Assembly: GCA_963772555.1 (NCBI GenBank)
Contig: CAVYXQ010000003.1
Location: 248,001 to 312,000, forward strand
Reading direction: 5' to 3'
Length of the DNA stretch: 64,000 nucleotides
DNA from: Roseiarcus sp963772555
GTDB lineage: Bacteria > Pseudomonadota > Alphaproteobacteria > Rhizobiales > Beijerinckiaceae
Within the stretch, counting starts at the first letter, position 1. Each line of letters starts with the position of its first letter. The position numbers and the translations under genes are program-made. A model generated the notes under the pieces. The model did no database searches and was not told the origin of the DNA. It saw only the letters and a list, made by a program, of their open reading frames with translations. This document shows, one piece after another, positions 1 through 9,068 of this stretch.

Positions 1-708
1 TTCGGCGCGCTCGCCGCGCTGATCGACGTCTCCCTCACCGTCCGGCCCGGCGAGCGCCGCGGCGTTCTGGGATCGAACGGCGCGGGCAAGACGACGCTCT
101 TCAACTGCATCACCGGCGATTTTCCGCCGACCTCGGGAACGATCAGGTTCTTCGGCGAAGACGTGACCGCCTTTCCGCCCTTTGAGCGGATCCGTCGCGG
201 ACTGCGCCGCACCTATCAGATCTCGGCGCTCTTCCCCGGCCTTTCGGTGCTCGACAACGTCTACCTCGCCTGCCGCGGCGTGTCGCGCGGGCGCTTCTCG
301 TTCGTCCGGCCGCGCCGCAACGATGCGCTCGTCAGCGCGGCGGAAAACCTGATCCAGGCGGTCCACTTGGCGGCGATCAAGTCGCGGCTGGTCTCGGAGC
401 TTGCGCATGGCCAGCAGCGCCAGCTCGAAATCGCGCTCGCTCTGGCGGGCGCGCCGCGCCTCATCCTGTTTGACGAACCGGCCGCCGGGCTGTCGCCGAC
501 CGAGCGCGCCGAACTCGTCGAGATCCTTTCCTCGCTGCCGGCGCATATCGGCTACATCATCATCGAGCACGACATGGACGTCGCGCTTCGCGTCGTCGAA
601 AGCGTGACGATGATGCACAACGGCCGCATCTTCAAGGAAGGTACGCCGCAGGAGATCGAGTCGGATCCGGAGGTTCAGGACATCTATCTCGGGGGCGGCC
701 ATGGCTGA
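1..708 (+). CDS. LivG-type ABC transporter ATP-binding protein (5' truncated by window edge)
   Basis: Nucleotide-binding subunit of a branched-chain-amino-acid-type (HAAT) importer; it would power uptake at the inner membrane. The reading frame is open from base 1, so roughly 10-20 N-terminal residues lie outside the window. Walker A GSNGAGKT (about bases 70-93), a LivG-like signature LAHGQQRQLEIA, Walker B LILFDEP followed by AAGLSPTE, and the switch histidine in IIIEHDMDVA are all present. The gene overlaps the next ABC gene by 8 bases, as livG/livF pairs often do. Permeases and the binding protein are presumably upstream. The substrate cannot be told from the ATPase; the operon suggests an organic catabolic substrate. 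Confidence 0.92.
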   Translation, partial: FGALAALIDVSLTVRPGERRGVLGSNGAGKTTLFNCITGDFPPTSGTIRFFGEDVTAFPPFERIRRGLRRTYQISALFPGLSVLDNVYLACRGVSRGRFSFVRPRRNDALVSAAENLIQAVHLAAIKSRLVSELAHGQQRQLEIALALAGAPRLILFDEPAAGLSPTERAELVEILSSLPAHIGYIIIEHDMDVALRVVESVTMMHNGRIFKEGTPQEIESDPEVQDIYLGGGHG

Positions 709-2932
709 GCCGCGCCGCTCGGACGCGAGCGCAATTCTCGAGGTGAGAGGCCTCAACGTGTACTACGGCCGCTCGCACGCGCTTCAGGGCGTCGATCTGA
801 CGCTCCAGCAAGGGGTTCTGTCGGTCGTCGGTCGCAACGGCATGGGCAAGACGACGCTGTGCCAGGCGATCATGGGCCTCGTGCGCGCCTCGGGCGGGTC
901 GGTTCGCAGCCGCGGGCAGGAGCTCGTCGGCCTGCCGCCGGCGCGGATCGCCCGTCACGGCATCGGCTACGTGCCGCAGGGGCGCCGCCTCTGGCGGTCA
1001 TTGACCGTCGACGAGCACCTCAGGATGATCGCCGCCCGCCATACGGGCGCCTGGACCGTCGAACGCGTCTATGACGCGTTCCCGCGCCTTGCCGAACGCA
1101 GGAGCAACGGCGGCGGCCAGCTGTCGGGCGGCGAACAGCAGATGCTGGCGATCGCGCGCGCCCTCGTCACCAACCCGCAGCTCCTGATCATGGACGAGCC
1201 GACGGAAGGTCTGGCCCCCGTCATCGTCTCGCAGCTCGAGGAGATGCTGGCGCGGCTCGGCGCCGAAAGCGACATCGCCATACTCGTCATCGAACAGAAC
1301 ATCGGCGTCGCGACCTCGGTGTCCGATCGGGTCGCCATCATGGTGAACGGCCGGATCAACCGGATCATCGAGTCGAGCCGCCTTGCCGCCGACCGCGATC
1401 TTCAGCAGCGCCTGCTCGGCGTCGGCCGGCATTCGGAGGCGGAGCCGGAGCCGGAGTCGCAGGCGCCGGAGCCGGCGACGCCCAAATCGGCCCCGTCCCC
1501 GCGGCGGTCGGGCGGGGCGCCGATCAAGATCTTCGTCTCCAATCCTGTTCCGCCGACCCGTTGGTCGCAGCCGGTCCCGAACGCCCGGATCGAGGCCGCC
1601 GCCCGCACCGCCTCGGTCGGCGCCGCCCGGTTCGAGGACGCCGCCGAGCGCCGCGCGCCGGCGCTTGTGGCGCATTCGCCGGGCCATCCGATCGTTCTCG
1701 TTGTCGGTACGCTCGACACCAAGGGGCCGGAACTGCGCTTCATCCGCGATCTGGTGGCGGCGAGCGGTCTCAGGACCCGGCTGGTCGACGTCTCGACCAG
1801 CGGCAAGCTCGCCACCTGCGACGTCACCGCGCAGGAGATCGCGCTGAACCACGCCCGGGGCGGCCCGGGCGTCTTCGGCCGCGAACGCGGCGCGTCGGTC
1901 GCGGCGATGGCCGAAGCCTTCGAGAGCTGGATCCGGCGGCAGGGCGATGTCGTCGGGATCATCAGCGCGGGCGGATCGGGCGGGGCGTCGATCGTCGCGC
2001 CCGGCATGCGCGCGCTGCCGATCGGCACGCCGAAGATGCTGATCTCCTCGATCGCCTCCGGCGATGTCGGACGTTACGTCGGTCCGAGCGACATCGCGAT
2101 GATGTATTCGGTGACCGACGTGCAGGGCCTGAACAGGATATCGCGACAGGTCCTGGCGAACGGCGCGCAGGCGGTCATCGGCATGGTCAAGGGGCGGCTC
2201 GCCGAGCGCGAGACCGCTCGCAAGGTCCGCGGCGTCGCGAGCGCGCCGGCCGTCGGACTGACGATGTTCGGCGTCACCACGCCCTGCGTCCAGCAGATCG
2301 CGAAATCGCTCGAGCCGGACTGGGAGTGTCTGGTCTTCCACGCGACCGGGGTCGGCGGCCGGTCGATGGAGAAGCTGATCGACGGCGGTCTCCTCGACGG
2401 CGTCATCGACATCACCACGACCGAGGTCGCCGACATGCTGATGGGCGGCGTCCTGCCCGCGGATGAAGACCGCTTCGGCGCCGTCATCCGGTCGCGAACG
2501 CCCTATGTCGGGTCGGTCGGCGCGCTCGACATGGTCAACTTCGGGCCGCCGGAGACAGTGCCGGCTGCGTATAAGGGGCGGCTCATGCACGTCCACAATC
2601 CGCAGGTCACGCTGATGCGCACGACCGCGGCGGAGAACGAGCGCGTCGGGCGCTGGATCGGCGAACGCCTGAACCGCATGGATGGGCCGGTGCGCTTCTT
2701 TCTGCCGGAAGCCGGCGTGTCCGCTCTCGACGCAGCCGGGCAGGCGTTCTGGGATCCAGACGCCGATGCAGCGCTCTTTCGCGCGCTGAGCGACACGGTG
2801 CGCCAGACGGCGAACCGCCAGCTCATTCGCATCCGGCGCCATATCAACGACCCGGAATTCGCCGCCGCGGTCGTTGACGCGTTTCGGGCGCTGCACGGGC
2901 GGGCGGCCGGGCGAAGGCGGGTCACGAGGTGA
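701..2932 (+). CDS. LivF-type ABC ATPase fused to a Tm-1/UPF0261 domain
   Basis: A 743-residue two-domain protein. Residues 14-240 are a LivF-like ATPase: Walker A GRNGMGKT (44-51), signature LSGGEQQ (141-147), Walker B LLIMDEP (161-167) and the LivF-type VIEQN in place of the usual switch His. Residues about 243-328 form a Glu/Pro/Ala-rich linker. From residue 331 (IVLVVGTLDTKG) to the end it matches the Tm-1-like ATP-binding family UPF0261, named after the tomato mosaic virus resistance protein; its bacterial role is unknown. Transporter ATPase and Tm-1 domain are normally separate proteins. The next gene encodes the TIM-barrel protein commonly found beside Tm-1 proteins. I see no frameshift that could have fused two genes artificially. 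Confidence 0.9.
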   Translation: MAEPRRSDASAILEVRGLNVYYGRSHALQGVDLTLQQGVLSVVGRNGMGKTTLCQAIMGLVRASGGSVRSRGQELVGLPPARIARHGIGYVPQGRRLWRSLTVDEHLRMIAARHTGAWTVERVYDAFPRLAERRSNGGGQLSGGEQQMLAIARALVTNPQLLIMDEPTEGLAPVIVSQLEEMLARLGAESDIAILVIEQNIGVATSVSDRVAIMVNGRINRIIESSRLAADRDLQQRLLGVGRHSEAEPEPESQAPEPATPKSAPSPRRSGGAPIKIFVSNPVPPTRWSQPVPNARIEAAARTASVGAARFEDAAERRAPALVAHSPGHPIVLVVGTLDTKGPELRFIRDLVAASGLRTRLVDVSTSGKLATCDVTAQEIALNHARGGPGVFGRERGASVAAMAEAFESWIRRQGDVVGIISAGGSGGASIVAPGMRALPIGTPKMLISSIASGDVGRYVGPSDIAMMYSVTDVQGLNRISRQVLANGAQAVIGMVKGRLAERETARKVRGVASAPAVGLTMFGVTTPCVQQIAKSLEPDWECLVFHATGVGGRSMEKLIDGGLLDGVIDITTTEVADMLMGGVLPADEDRFGAVIRSRTPYVGSVGALDMVNFGPPETVPAAYKGRLMHVHNPQVTLMRTTAAENERVGRWIGERLNRMDGPVRFFLPEAGVSALDAAGQAFWDPDADAALFRALSDTVRQTANRQLIRIRRHINDPEFAAAVVDAFRALHGRAAGRRRVTR

Positions 2933-2934
2933 CC

Positions 2935-3771
2935 ATGCCGCAATTCGAGCGTAAGGCCCTCATCGAGAAGTTCCGCGCGATGGCTCGGCGCGGCGAGCCG
3001 ATCGTCGGCGGCGGGGCGGGAATCGGGCTTTCGGCCAAATGCGAGGAGGCCGGCGGGATCGACCTTATTGTGATTTACAATTCCGGTCGCTACCGCATGG
3101 CCGGCCGAGGCTCGCTCGCCGGCCTTCTGGCCTACGGCGACGCCAATGCGATCGTCGTCGAAATGGCGGGCGAAGTGCTGCCGGTGGTCAAGCGCACGCC
3201 CGTCCTTGCCGGCGTCAACGGCACCGATCCGTTCCGCGACATGGACGTTTTCCTCGATCAGATCCGCGCGCTCGGCTTCGCGGGCGTGCAGAATTTTCCG
3301 ACCGTCGGCCTCATCGACGGAACGCTCAGGGCCAATCTCGAGGAGACGGGCATGTCCTACGCCCTCGAGGTCGACATGATCGCCAAGGCGCACGCCAAGG
3401 ACATGCTGACGACCCCTTACGTGTTCTCGGAAGCCGAGGCGGAGGCGATGGCCCGGGCGGGCGCCGACATCATCGTCTGCCATCTGGGGCTGACGACGGG
3501 GGGCGCCATCGGCGCCGGGACGGCTCGCCGGCTGGAAGATTGCCCGGCGCTGATCGACGCCTGGGCCGGCGCGGCGCTGAGCGTCAGGCCGGATATCCTG
3601 GTGCTCGCGCACGGCGGCCCGGTCGCCGAGCCGACCGACGCCGAATTCATCATGAACCGCTGCAAAGTCATCCATGGCTTTTACGGCGCATCGTCGATGG
3701 AGCGGCTGCCGGTCGAGCGGGCGTTGACCGAACAGGTGCGAAGCTTCAAGGCGATAGGACGGAAACGCTAA
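2935..3771 (+). CDS. phosphoenolpyruvate hydrolase-like TIM-barrel protein
   Basis: A 278-residue protein of the PEP-hydrolase/TIM-barrel signal-transduction family (PF09370 type), recognised by its N-terminal glycine-rich GGGAGIGLSAKCEEAGG, the NSGRYRMAGRGSLAGLLAYG stretch, VLAGVNGTDP, and GVQNFPTVGLIDG. Members occur next to Tm-1/UPF0261 proteins, as here; the reaction in bacteria is not established, so the product name is only a family label. The ATG at 2935 has GAGG five bases upstream; a GTG at 2929 overlapping the previous stop is the alternative. It probably works on the same substrate as the preceding Tm-1 domain. Confidence 0.85.
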   Translation: MPQFERKALIEKFRAMARRGEPIVGGGAGIGLSAKCEEAGGIDLIVIYNSGRYRMAGRGSLAGLLAYGDANAIVVEMAGEVLPVVKRTPVLAGVNGTDPFRDMDVFLDQIRALGFAGVQNFPTVGLIDGTLRANLEETGMSYALEVDMIAKAHAKDMLTTPYVFSEAEAEAMARAGADIIVCHLGLTTGGAIGAGTARRLEDCPALIDAWAGAALSVRPDILVLAHGGPVAEPTDAEFIMNRCKVIHGFYGASSMERLPVERALTEQVRSFKAIGRKR

Positions 3772-3819
3772 CCGAGCGAAGGCGACGCCGGGTGAGCGCG
3801 GCCTGAAGGGGAGGTAAAA

Positions 3820-6800
3820 ATGTCGGGACTTCTGATCGGCACGCTGATCCTGTGGCTGATCATCGCGATCGTCGTCATCGTGGTGGTCGTCTATGTGGTG
3901 AACTGGCTCTATCACCGCTCGTCGAAGGAAGTGTCGTTCGTTCGCACCGGCTTCCTCGGCCAGAGGGTGGTCATCGACGGCGGCGCGTTCGTCCTGCCGT
4001 TCATTCACGACTTTACCCCGGTGAACATGAACGTCCTGCCGATGCAGATCGTGCGCGAAAAGGGCGACGCCCTGATCACCCGCGATCGCATGCGCATCGA
4101 CATCGAGGCCGACTTCTACGTTCGCGTGGAGGCTTCGCCCGAAGCCGTGTCGATCGCCGCCGCGACGCTCGGCCGCCGCACGCTCGAGCCCGAACGCCTG
4201 CACGCGCTGCTGTCCGGCAAGTTCGTCTCGGCGCTGCGCTCCGTCGCCTCGGAAATGACGATGGAGCAGATGCACGAGGAGCGCGGCGACTATGTCGCCC
4301 GCGTCAAGGCCGCCGCGGCGGAGGCGCTGGCGCAGAACGGTCTCGAGCTCGAATCGGTCGCCATCACCGACCTCGACCAGACGGATCTCGAGTTTTTCAA
4401 CCCCTCCAATCGCTTCGATGCGGAAGGCCTGACGCGGCTGATCGAAGACATCGAGGAGCGGCGCAAGCTGCGCAACGACATCGAACAGGATTCGATGATC
4501 AAGATTCGCAGCCGCAACCTCGAGGCCGAGCGCCGGGCGCTCGAGATCGAGCGCGACACCGAAGCCGCCCGCCTGGAGCAGCAGCGCGACATCGAGATGC
4601 GTCGCGCATTGCAGCGGACCGAGGTCGCCCGCGAGCGGGCGCTGCGTGAAACCGAGGCCGAACAGGCGCAGATATCCGCCCGCGAAACGATCGAAAAGGC
4701 GCGCATCGCCAACGAACAGGCGATCAGCGAGGCGCGCATCGCTTCCGAGCGCGAGATCCGGCACAAGGAAATCGAACGCACCCGTGCGGTCGAGGAGGTG
4801 GAGATCGTGGCGCGCGAAGAGATCGAGCGCGCCCGCATCCATAACCAGCAGTCGGTCGATACCGCCCGCATCGCCTCCGAACGCGAGGTGCGGCAGAAAG
4901 AGATCGAACGAACGCGGACAATTGAGGAGGCGGAGATCGAAGCGCGCGAATCGACGGAGAAGCTTCGCATCACCCAGATGGCGACGATCAATGCGGAGCG
5001 GATCGCGTCAGACGAGCGCACGCGTTCGCTCGAAATCCTGCGCACCCGCGCCATCGAGGAAGCGGAAATTGCGGCGCAGCGGGCGATCGAGGCCGCCAAG
5101 ATTGCGCGCGAGCAGTCGCTGGCGGCGGACCGGATCGCCGCCGAACAGGCGACCCGCGCGCTCGAGATCGCGCGCAGCCAGGCGCTCGACGAAGCCGGCA
5201 TCAGTGCGCGCGAGTCGACGGAGAGCGCCCGGATCGCTCAGGAGGAGCGTGTCCGCGGGCTGGAAATCGCCCGAAACCGGGTGATCGAGGCAGCCGACAT
5301 CGCGGCACGCGAGGCGATCGAAGCGGCGCGCATCGCGCAGGAGAAGAATATCGCGCTCTCCCGCATCATGAGCCAGCAGGAGACCCAGGGTCAGGAGATC
5401 GCCCGCCGCCGTGCGCTCGATGAGGCGGAGATCCGGGCGCACGAGGCGGTCGAGGCGGCGCGGATCGCCGAGGAGAAGGCTCTGGCGGCTGAGCGCATTC
5501 AGTCCGAGCAGGCGACGCGCGGGCTCGAGATCGCACGGGCCGAAGCGATCGAAGCCGCCGAGATCAAGGCGCGAGAAGTCGTCGAGGCGACGCGAATTGC
5601 GCAGGAGAAAGCTCTGGCCGCTGAACGGATCCAGGCCGAGCAGGAGACCCGCGGGCGCGAGATCGAGCGGAGCGAGGCGATCGAAGCGGCCGAACTCCGG
5701 CGCCGCGACGCCGTCGAGCGGCAGCGGATCGGCGTCGAGCTGGCGCTGGAAACCGATCGCATCGCCTCGCAGCAGACCCGCGAGGTCCTGAACATCCAGC
5801 AGAAAAAGGCGATCGAGATCGCCGACGAGGATCGCGCGATCGAACTCTCTTCCAAGAAGACCGAGCGGATCGAGGCCGATCGGCGGGTGCGGCAGGCCGA
5901 GATCGTCGCACGGCAGAACGTTGACCGGACCGACGTCGAGCGGGAACAGGCGCTCGAAGGTGCACGCCTCGAGCGGCGCAGGGCGCTCGAGCAGCTCGAG
6001 ATCGCTCGCTCGCAGGCGCTGCAGGAAGCCGAGATCGCCTCGCGCGAGGAGATCGAGCGCGCCCGCATCGCCTCGGAGCGCGGGCTCGACGAAGCGCGGG
6101 TCAACCGCGAGCGCGACCTGCGCCGGCTCGAGATCGAGCGCGAGCGGATCGTCGAAACGGTGATGATGGAAAAGGCGATCGCCATCTTCCAGAAGTCGCT
6201 CGAACAATCGGCCGCCCAGGCGGAAGCCGAGAATGCCCGGGCGAGGGCGACCGAGGCGCAGGAGCGGGTCATCACCGTTCGCGAAAACGAGATCGCCCGC
6301 CGGCGCAGGTCCGTCGAAGTGCTCATCGCCGAGAAGGAGGCCGATGAGACGCGGATCGCTGCGGAAGCCGAGCGCATCCGGGCGGCGGTCGAGGCCGAGG
6401 CGCAGCGTCTGCTCAATGAAGCGGAGAACGTGCTCAGCGACGGAGCGCGCCAGTCGCTCTTCCGGCGGAAGCTCCTCGACCGGGTCGAGGGCATCGTCCG
6501 CGAGAGCGTCCGGCCGATGGAGAAGATCGAGGGCATCCGCATCCTGCAGGTCGATGGGCTCAACGGCGGCGGGAACGGCTCGGGCGGTCGCAGCGCGACG
6601 GACGAAGTGATCAATTCGGCGCTTCGGTATCGCGTCCAGGCGCCGCTGATCGATTCCATTCTGGCCGATATCGGCGTCGAGGGCGGCAGCCTGGCCAGGA
6701 TGCCGGGGCTTATCCGCGAGGCGCGCGACATGCAGGGAATCCGCAAGGACAGCGCGCCGAAGAAGGAGCCCGACGGCGCGGCGGCGCCCGTCATCGCCGC

Positions 6801-6840
6801 GCCCGCCGGAGCCGGCGGTCCTCCGCGCAAGAAGAGCTGA
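3820..6840 (+). CDS. flotillin-like SPFH protein with long hendecad coiled coil
   Basis: A 1006-residue membrane-anchored protein with a strong ribosome site (AGGGGAGGT, 3808-3816). Residues 5-31 are a single very hydrophobic helix, followed by an SPFH/band-7 region (about 35-210) and then a long charged coiled coil. From residue 287 the coiled coil is an internal repeat of 44 residues (copies starting near 287, 331, 375, 419, 496, 540, 584, 628), each made of four 11-residue units ending in xIx. One copy (463-495) is 33 residues, exactly one unit short. The C-terminal part (about 850-960) resembles the flotillin end domain. E. coli YqiK is about 550 residues, so this one is greatly extended. 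It may organise a membrane platform for the transporter or Mo hydroxylase of the same operon; that is inference. Confidence 0.85.
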   Translation: MSGLLIGTLILWLIIAIVVIVVVVYVVNWLYHRSSKEVSFVRTGFLGQRVVIDGGAFVLPFIHDFTPVNMNVLPMQIVREKGDALITRDRMRIDIEADFYVRVEASPEAVSIAAATLGRRTLEPERLHALLSGKFVSALRSVASEMTMEQMHEERGDYVARVKAAAAEALAQNGLELESVAITDLDQTDLEFFNPSNRFDAEGLTRLIEDIEERRKLRNDIEQDSMIKIRSRNLEAERRALEIERDTEAARLEQQRDIEMRRALQRTEVARERALRETEAEQAQISARETIEKARIANEQAISEARIASEREIRHKEIERTRAVEEVEIVAREEIERARIHNQQSVDTARIASEREVRQKEIERTRTIEEAEIEARESTEKLRITQMATINAERIASDERTRSLEILRTRAIEEAEIAAQRAIEAAKIAREQSLAADRIAAEQATRALEIARSQALDEAGISARESTESARIAQEERVRGLEIARNRVIEAADIAAREAIEAARIAQEKNIALSRIMSQQETQGQEIARRRALDEAEIRAHEAVEAARIAEEKALAAERIQSEQATRGLEIARAEAIEAAEIKAREVVEATRIAQEKALAAERIQAEQETRGREIERSEAIEAAELRRRDAVERQRIGVELALETDRIASQQTREVLNIQQKKAIEIADEDRAIELSSKKTERIEADRRVRQAEIVARQNVDRTDVEREQALEGARLERRRALEQLEIARSQALQEAEIASREEIERARIASERGLDEARVNRERDLRRLEIERERIVETVMMEKAIAIFQKSLEQSAAQAEAENARARATEAQERVITVRENEIARRRRSVEVLIAEKEADETRIAAEAERIRAAVEAEAQRLLNEAENVLSDGARQSLFRRKLLDRVEGIVRESVRPMEKIEGIRILQVDGLNGGGNGSGGRSATDEVINSALRYRVQAPLIDSILADIGVEGGSLARMPGLIREARDMQGIRKDSAPKKEPDGAAAPVIAAPAGAGGPPRKKS

Positions 6841-6847
6841 AGGTCCA

Positions 6848-7285
6848 ATGGCGCGCGTCTTCATCTCGAGCGTCGTGAATGCCCGCAGCGATCGGGTCTG
6901 GGCGCGCGTGCGCGATTTCAACGGGCTGCCGAACTGGCACCCGGCCATCGCCGAAAGCCGCATCGAGGGCGGCGAGCCGTCAGACAAGATCGGCTGCGTG
7001 CGCGATTTCCGGCTGCGAAACGGCGATCGGATCCGCGAAAAGCTGTTGGGACTTTCCGACTACGACATGTTTTGCACCTATTCCATTCTGGAATCCCCGA
7101 TGGGGGTGGAGAACTATGTCGCGACGCTGCGGCTGACGCCGGTGACCGATGGCGAGCGGACGTTCGTCGAGTGGACGGCGGAGTTCGACTGCGCGCCGGA
7201 ACGGGAGGCGGAGCTGATCACGACCATCGGCGGCGGCGTCTTCCAGGGCGGCTTTGACGCGCTGAAACGCGCGTTCGGGGGCTGA
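6848..7285 (+). CDS. SRPBCC-family protein, copy 1
   Basis: A 145-residue START/Bet v1-like (SRPBCC, polyketide cyclase/dehydrase) protein. The fold is suggested by the N-terminal strand followed by DRVWARVRDFNGLPNWHP, the conserved DKIGCVRDFRL, and a C-terminal amphipathic helix ending GGFDALKRAFG. These proteins bind hydrophobic ligands in a deep cavity. It sits 7 bases after the flotillin-like gene and is followed 2 bases later by a paralogue. Ligand and reaction are unknown; CoxG proteins of Cox-type clusters have a related fold, which gives a plausible link to Mo-hydroxylase maturation or substrate delivery. Confidence 0.85.
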   Translation: MARVFISSVVNARSDRVWARVRDFNGLPNWHPAIAESRIEGGEPSDKIGCVRDFRLRNGDRIREKLLGLSDYDMFCTYSILESPMGVENYVATLRLTPVTDGERTFVEWTAEFDCAPEREAELITTIGGGVFQGGFDALKRAFGG

Positions 7286-7287
7286 CC

Positions 7288-7731
7288 TTGCCGCGGATCG
7301 TCAAGAGCACGATCATCGACGCCCCGTGCGATCGGGTCTGGGAGGTCCTGCGCGACTTCAACGGCCATGATTCCTGGCATCCGGCAGTCGCCACCAGCAT
7401 GATCGAGCGGGGGCAGAGCGCGGACAAGATCGGCTGCGTCCGCCGGTTTCGGCTGGCGGACGGAGCCGAGCTTCGCGAGCAATTGCTGGCGCTTTCCGAC
7501 CTCGAGCAGAGCTTCAGCTATTGCCTGCTCGACACGCCGATCCCGCTGTTCAATTATGTCGCCCATGTCCGTCTTCTCCCGGTCACCGACGGCGACCGCA
7601 CCTTCTGGCACTGGGAGTCGCGCTTCACCACCCGCGCCGAGGACGAGGCGCGCCTGACGGAGATGGTCGGCGAGCAAATCTATCAGGCCGGGTTCGAGGC
7701 GATCCGCAACCGCCTGCGCGAAGCTGTGTGA
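7288..7731 (+). CDS. SRPBCC-family protein, copy 2
   Basis: A 147-residue paralogue of the preceding gene, starting at TTG 7288, two bases after its stop. The two share DRVW, RDFNG, WHPA, DKIGCVR and PVTDG-RTF at equal spacing, so this is a tandem duplication that has diverged considerably. No ATG is suitably placed: the shared N-terminal beta strand begins right after the TTG. It lies directly upstream of the Mo-hydroxylase subunit genes. Function is unknown; a heteromeric ligand carrier or CoxG-like role are both possible. Confidence 0.83.
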   Translation: MPRIVKSTIIDAPCDRVWEVLRDFNGHDSWHPAVATSMIERGQSADKIGCVRRFRLADGAELREQLLALSDLEQSFSYCLLDTPIPLFNYVAHVRLLPVTDGDRTFWHWESRFTTRAEDEARLTEMVGEQIYQAGFEAIRNRLREAV

Positions 7732-7745
7732 GGGGGCCAGCCGCA

Positions 7746-8567
7746 ATGCCGCTCAGCGTCAGAACCTGCGCTTCGCCTGCCGAGGCGGCCGCTGCGCTCG
7801 CCTCGGATCGCGGCGCGCGATACATCGCTGGCGGCACGCTGGTCATGCGCGCCGTCAACGAGGGCGATGTCGGCATCACCACGCTGGTGCGGCTCGCGGA
7901 CCGGGCGCTCGCGCAAGTCCGGACGAGCGGACCGCGCGTGACGATCGGCGCGGAAGTGACGCTGGCGCAGATTCTGCGCGAGCGCGAGCTGGCCTTCCTC
8001 CATCCTGTCGTGCGTTCGATCGGCGGGCCAGCCGTGAGAACTTTGGGCACGGTCGGCGGCAACCTGTTTGCGCCCTCGCCCTTCGGCGATCTGACGGTCG
8101 CGCTGCTCGCGCTGGACGCGACCGTCTCCGTGCAGAGCGGCTATGGCGCGCGCGACATCGGCCTCGAGGAGTTCCTGGCGGGGCGCGATCGGGCGGCCGC
8201 CACAGTGGTTGCCGGCGTCTCGTTCGAGCGGCCTGCCAACCTGGACTCCTTTCGCTACCGCAAGTTTGCCCGGGTCAAGCCGAAAGGCGCCTCTGTCGTA
8301 TCGATTGCGGCTCGCCTGCCCAGCATGAGCGGCCGCGTCTCCGGCGCCCGCATCGCCTACGGCGCCATGGCGCCGACCGCTGTCCGGGCAAAGGCGGCGG
8401 AGCGGGCGCTCGAAGGACGAAGCCTCGACGAGGCCGGCGTCGCCGCGGCGGTCGGCGTGGCGGCGGAAGGAACCGCGCCCGCGACCGACGCCATCGCCAG
8501 CGCCTGGTATCGCCGCGAGGTCGTCGGCGTCCAATTGCGCCGCCTGCTCACCGGCGTGGAGGGCTAG
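7746..8567 (+). CDS. FAD-binding medium subunit of Mo hydroxylase (CoxM-like)
   Basis: A 273-residue FAD subunit of the xanthine oxidase/CO dehydrogenase superfamily; it passes electrons from the 2Fe-2S subunit to an acceptor. FAD-binding motifs are YIAGGTLVMRAV near the N terminus and LGTVGGNLFAPSPFGDL in the middle; FRYRKFARVKPKGASVVS is also typical of the family. The frame stays open upstream, but ATG 7746, preceded by GAGGGGG, gives the family-standard N terminus, so I chose it. The gene leads the order medium-small-large, as in cox-type operons. Confidence 0.92.
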   Translation: MPLSVRTCASPAEAAAALASDRGARYIAGGTLVMRAVNEGDVGITTLVRLADRALAQVRTSGPRVTIGAEVTLAQILRERELAFLHPVVRSIGGPAVRTLGTVGGNLFAPSPFGDLTVALLALDATVSVQSGYGARDIGLEEFLAGRDRAAATVVAGVSFERPANLDSFRYRKFARVKPKGASVVSIAARLPSMSGRVSGARIAYGAMAPTAVRAKAAERALEGRSLDEAGVAAAVGVAAEGTAPATDAIASAWYRREVVGVQLRRLLTGVEG

Positions 8568-8576
8568 GGCGCCGCG

Positions 8577-9056
8577 ATGCCGCTGACCCCGCTTCACTTC
8601 ATCCACAACGGCCGCGAGGTCGCGGTCTTCGCTCCCGGCGGGGCGAACCTCCTTGTGGTCTTGCGCGATCTCATCGGCGACCATTCGCCGAAGTTCGGCT
8701 GCGGGCAGGGCGGGTGCGGCGCCTGCACCGTGCTTATCGACGGCGATCCCGTCGTCTCCTGCGTGACGCTGGCCGAAAGCGTCGCTGGTCGGTCGATCGA
8801 GACGGCCGACGGGCTCAAGGCCGGTCCCGACCTCCACCCGCTGCAGACGGCGTTCATGGAAAATTTCGCCGCGCAATGCGGCTATTGCACGCCCGGCATG
8901 CTGATGGCCGCCAAGGCGCTCATCGATCGCAACCCTTCGCCAAGCCGCAGCGAGGTCGTCGAGGCCATCTCCGGCAACATCTGCCGCTGCACCGGCTATG
9001 AACCGATCATCAACGCGATCCTCGCCGCCGCCGGGCGCGGCGCGCGGCGCGCCTGA
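8577..9056 (+). CDS. 2Fe-2S small subunit of Mo hydroxylase (CoxS-like)
   Basis: A 159-residue protein carrying two [2Fe-2S] clusters. The plant-ferredoxin-type cluster uses C42, C47, C50 and C62 (GCGQGGCGACTV...SC). The second uses C101, C104, C136 and C138 (CGYC...CRC). All eight ligands are present, so the subunit looks functional. It relays electrons between the molybdenum centre and the FAD subunit. It starts 9 bases after the FAD subunit and is followed 12 bases later by the large-subunit gene. Confidence 0.95.
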   Translation: MPLTPLHFIHNGREVAVFAPGGANLLVVLRDLIGDHSPKFGCGQGGCGACTVLIDGDPVVSCVTLAESVAGRSIETADGLKAGPDLHPLQTAFMENFAAQCGYCTPGMLMAAKALIDRNPSPSRSEVVEAISGNICRCTGYEPIINAILAAAGRGARRA

Positions 9057-9068
9057 AGGGCCTGAGCG

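Noticed and set aside
998..6987. Very long minus-strand open frames (632, 779 and 659 codons) opposite the ABC, PEP-hydrolase-like and flotillin-like genes
   Set aside because: They mirror recognised + strand genes, have low-complexity composition and no family motifs; high GC makes antisense frames stay open.
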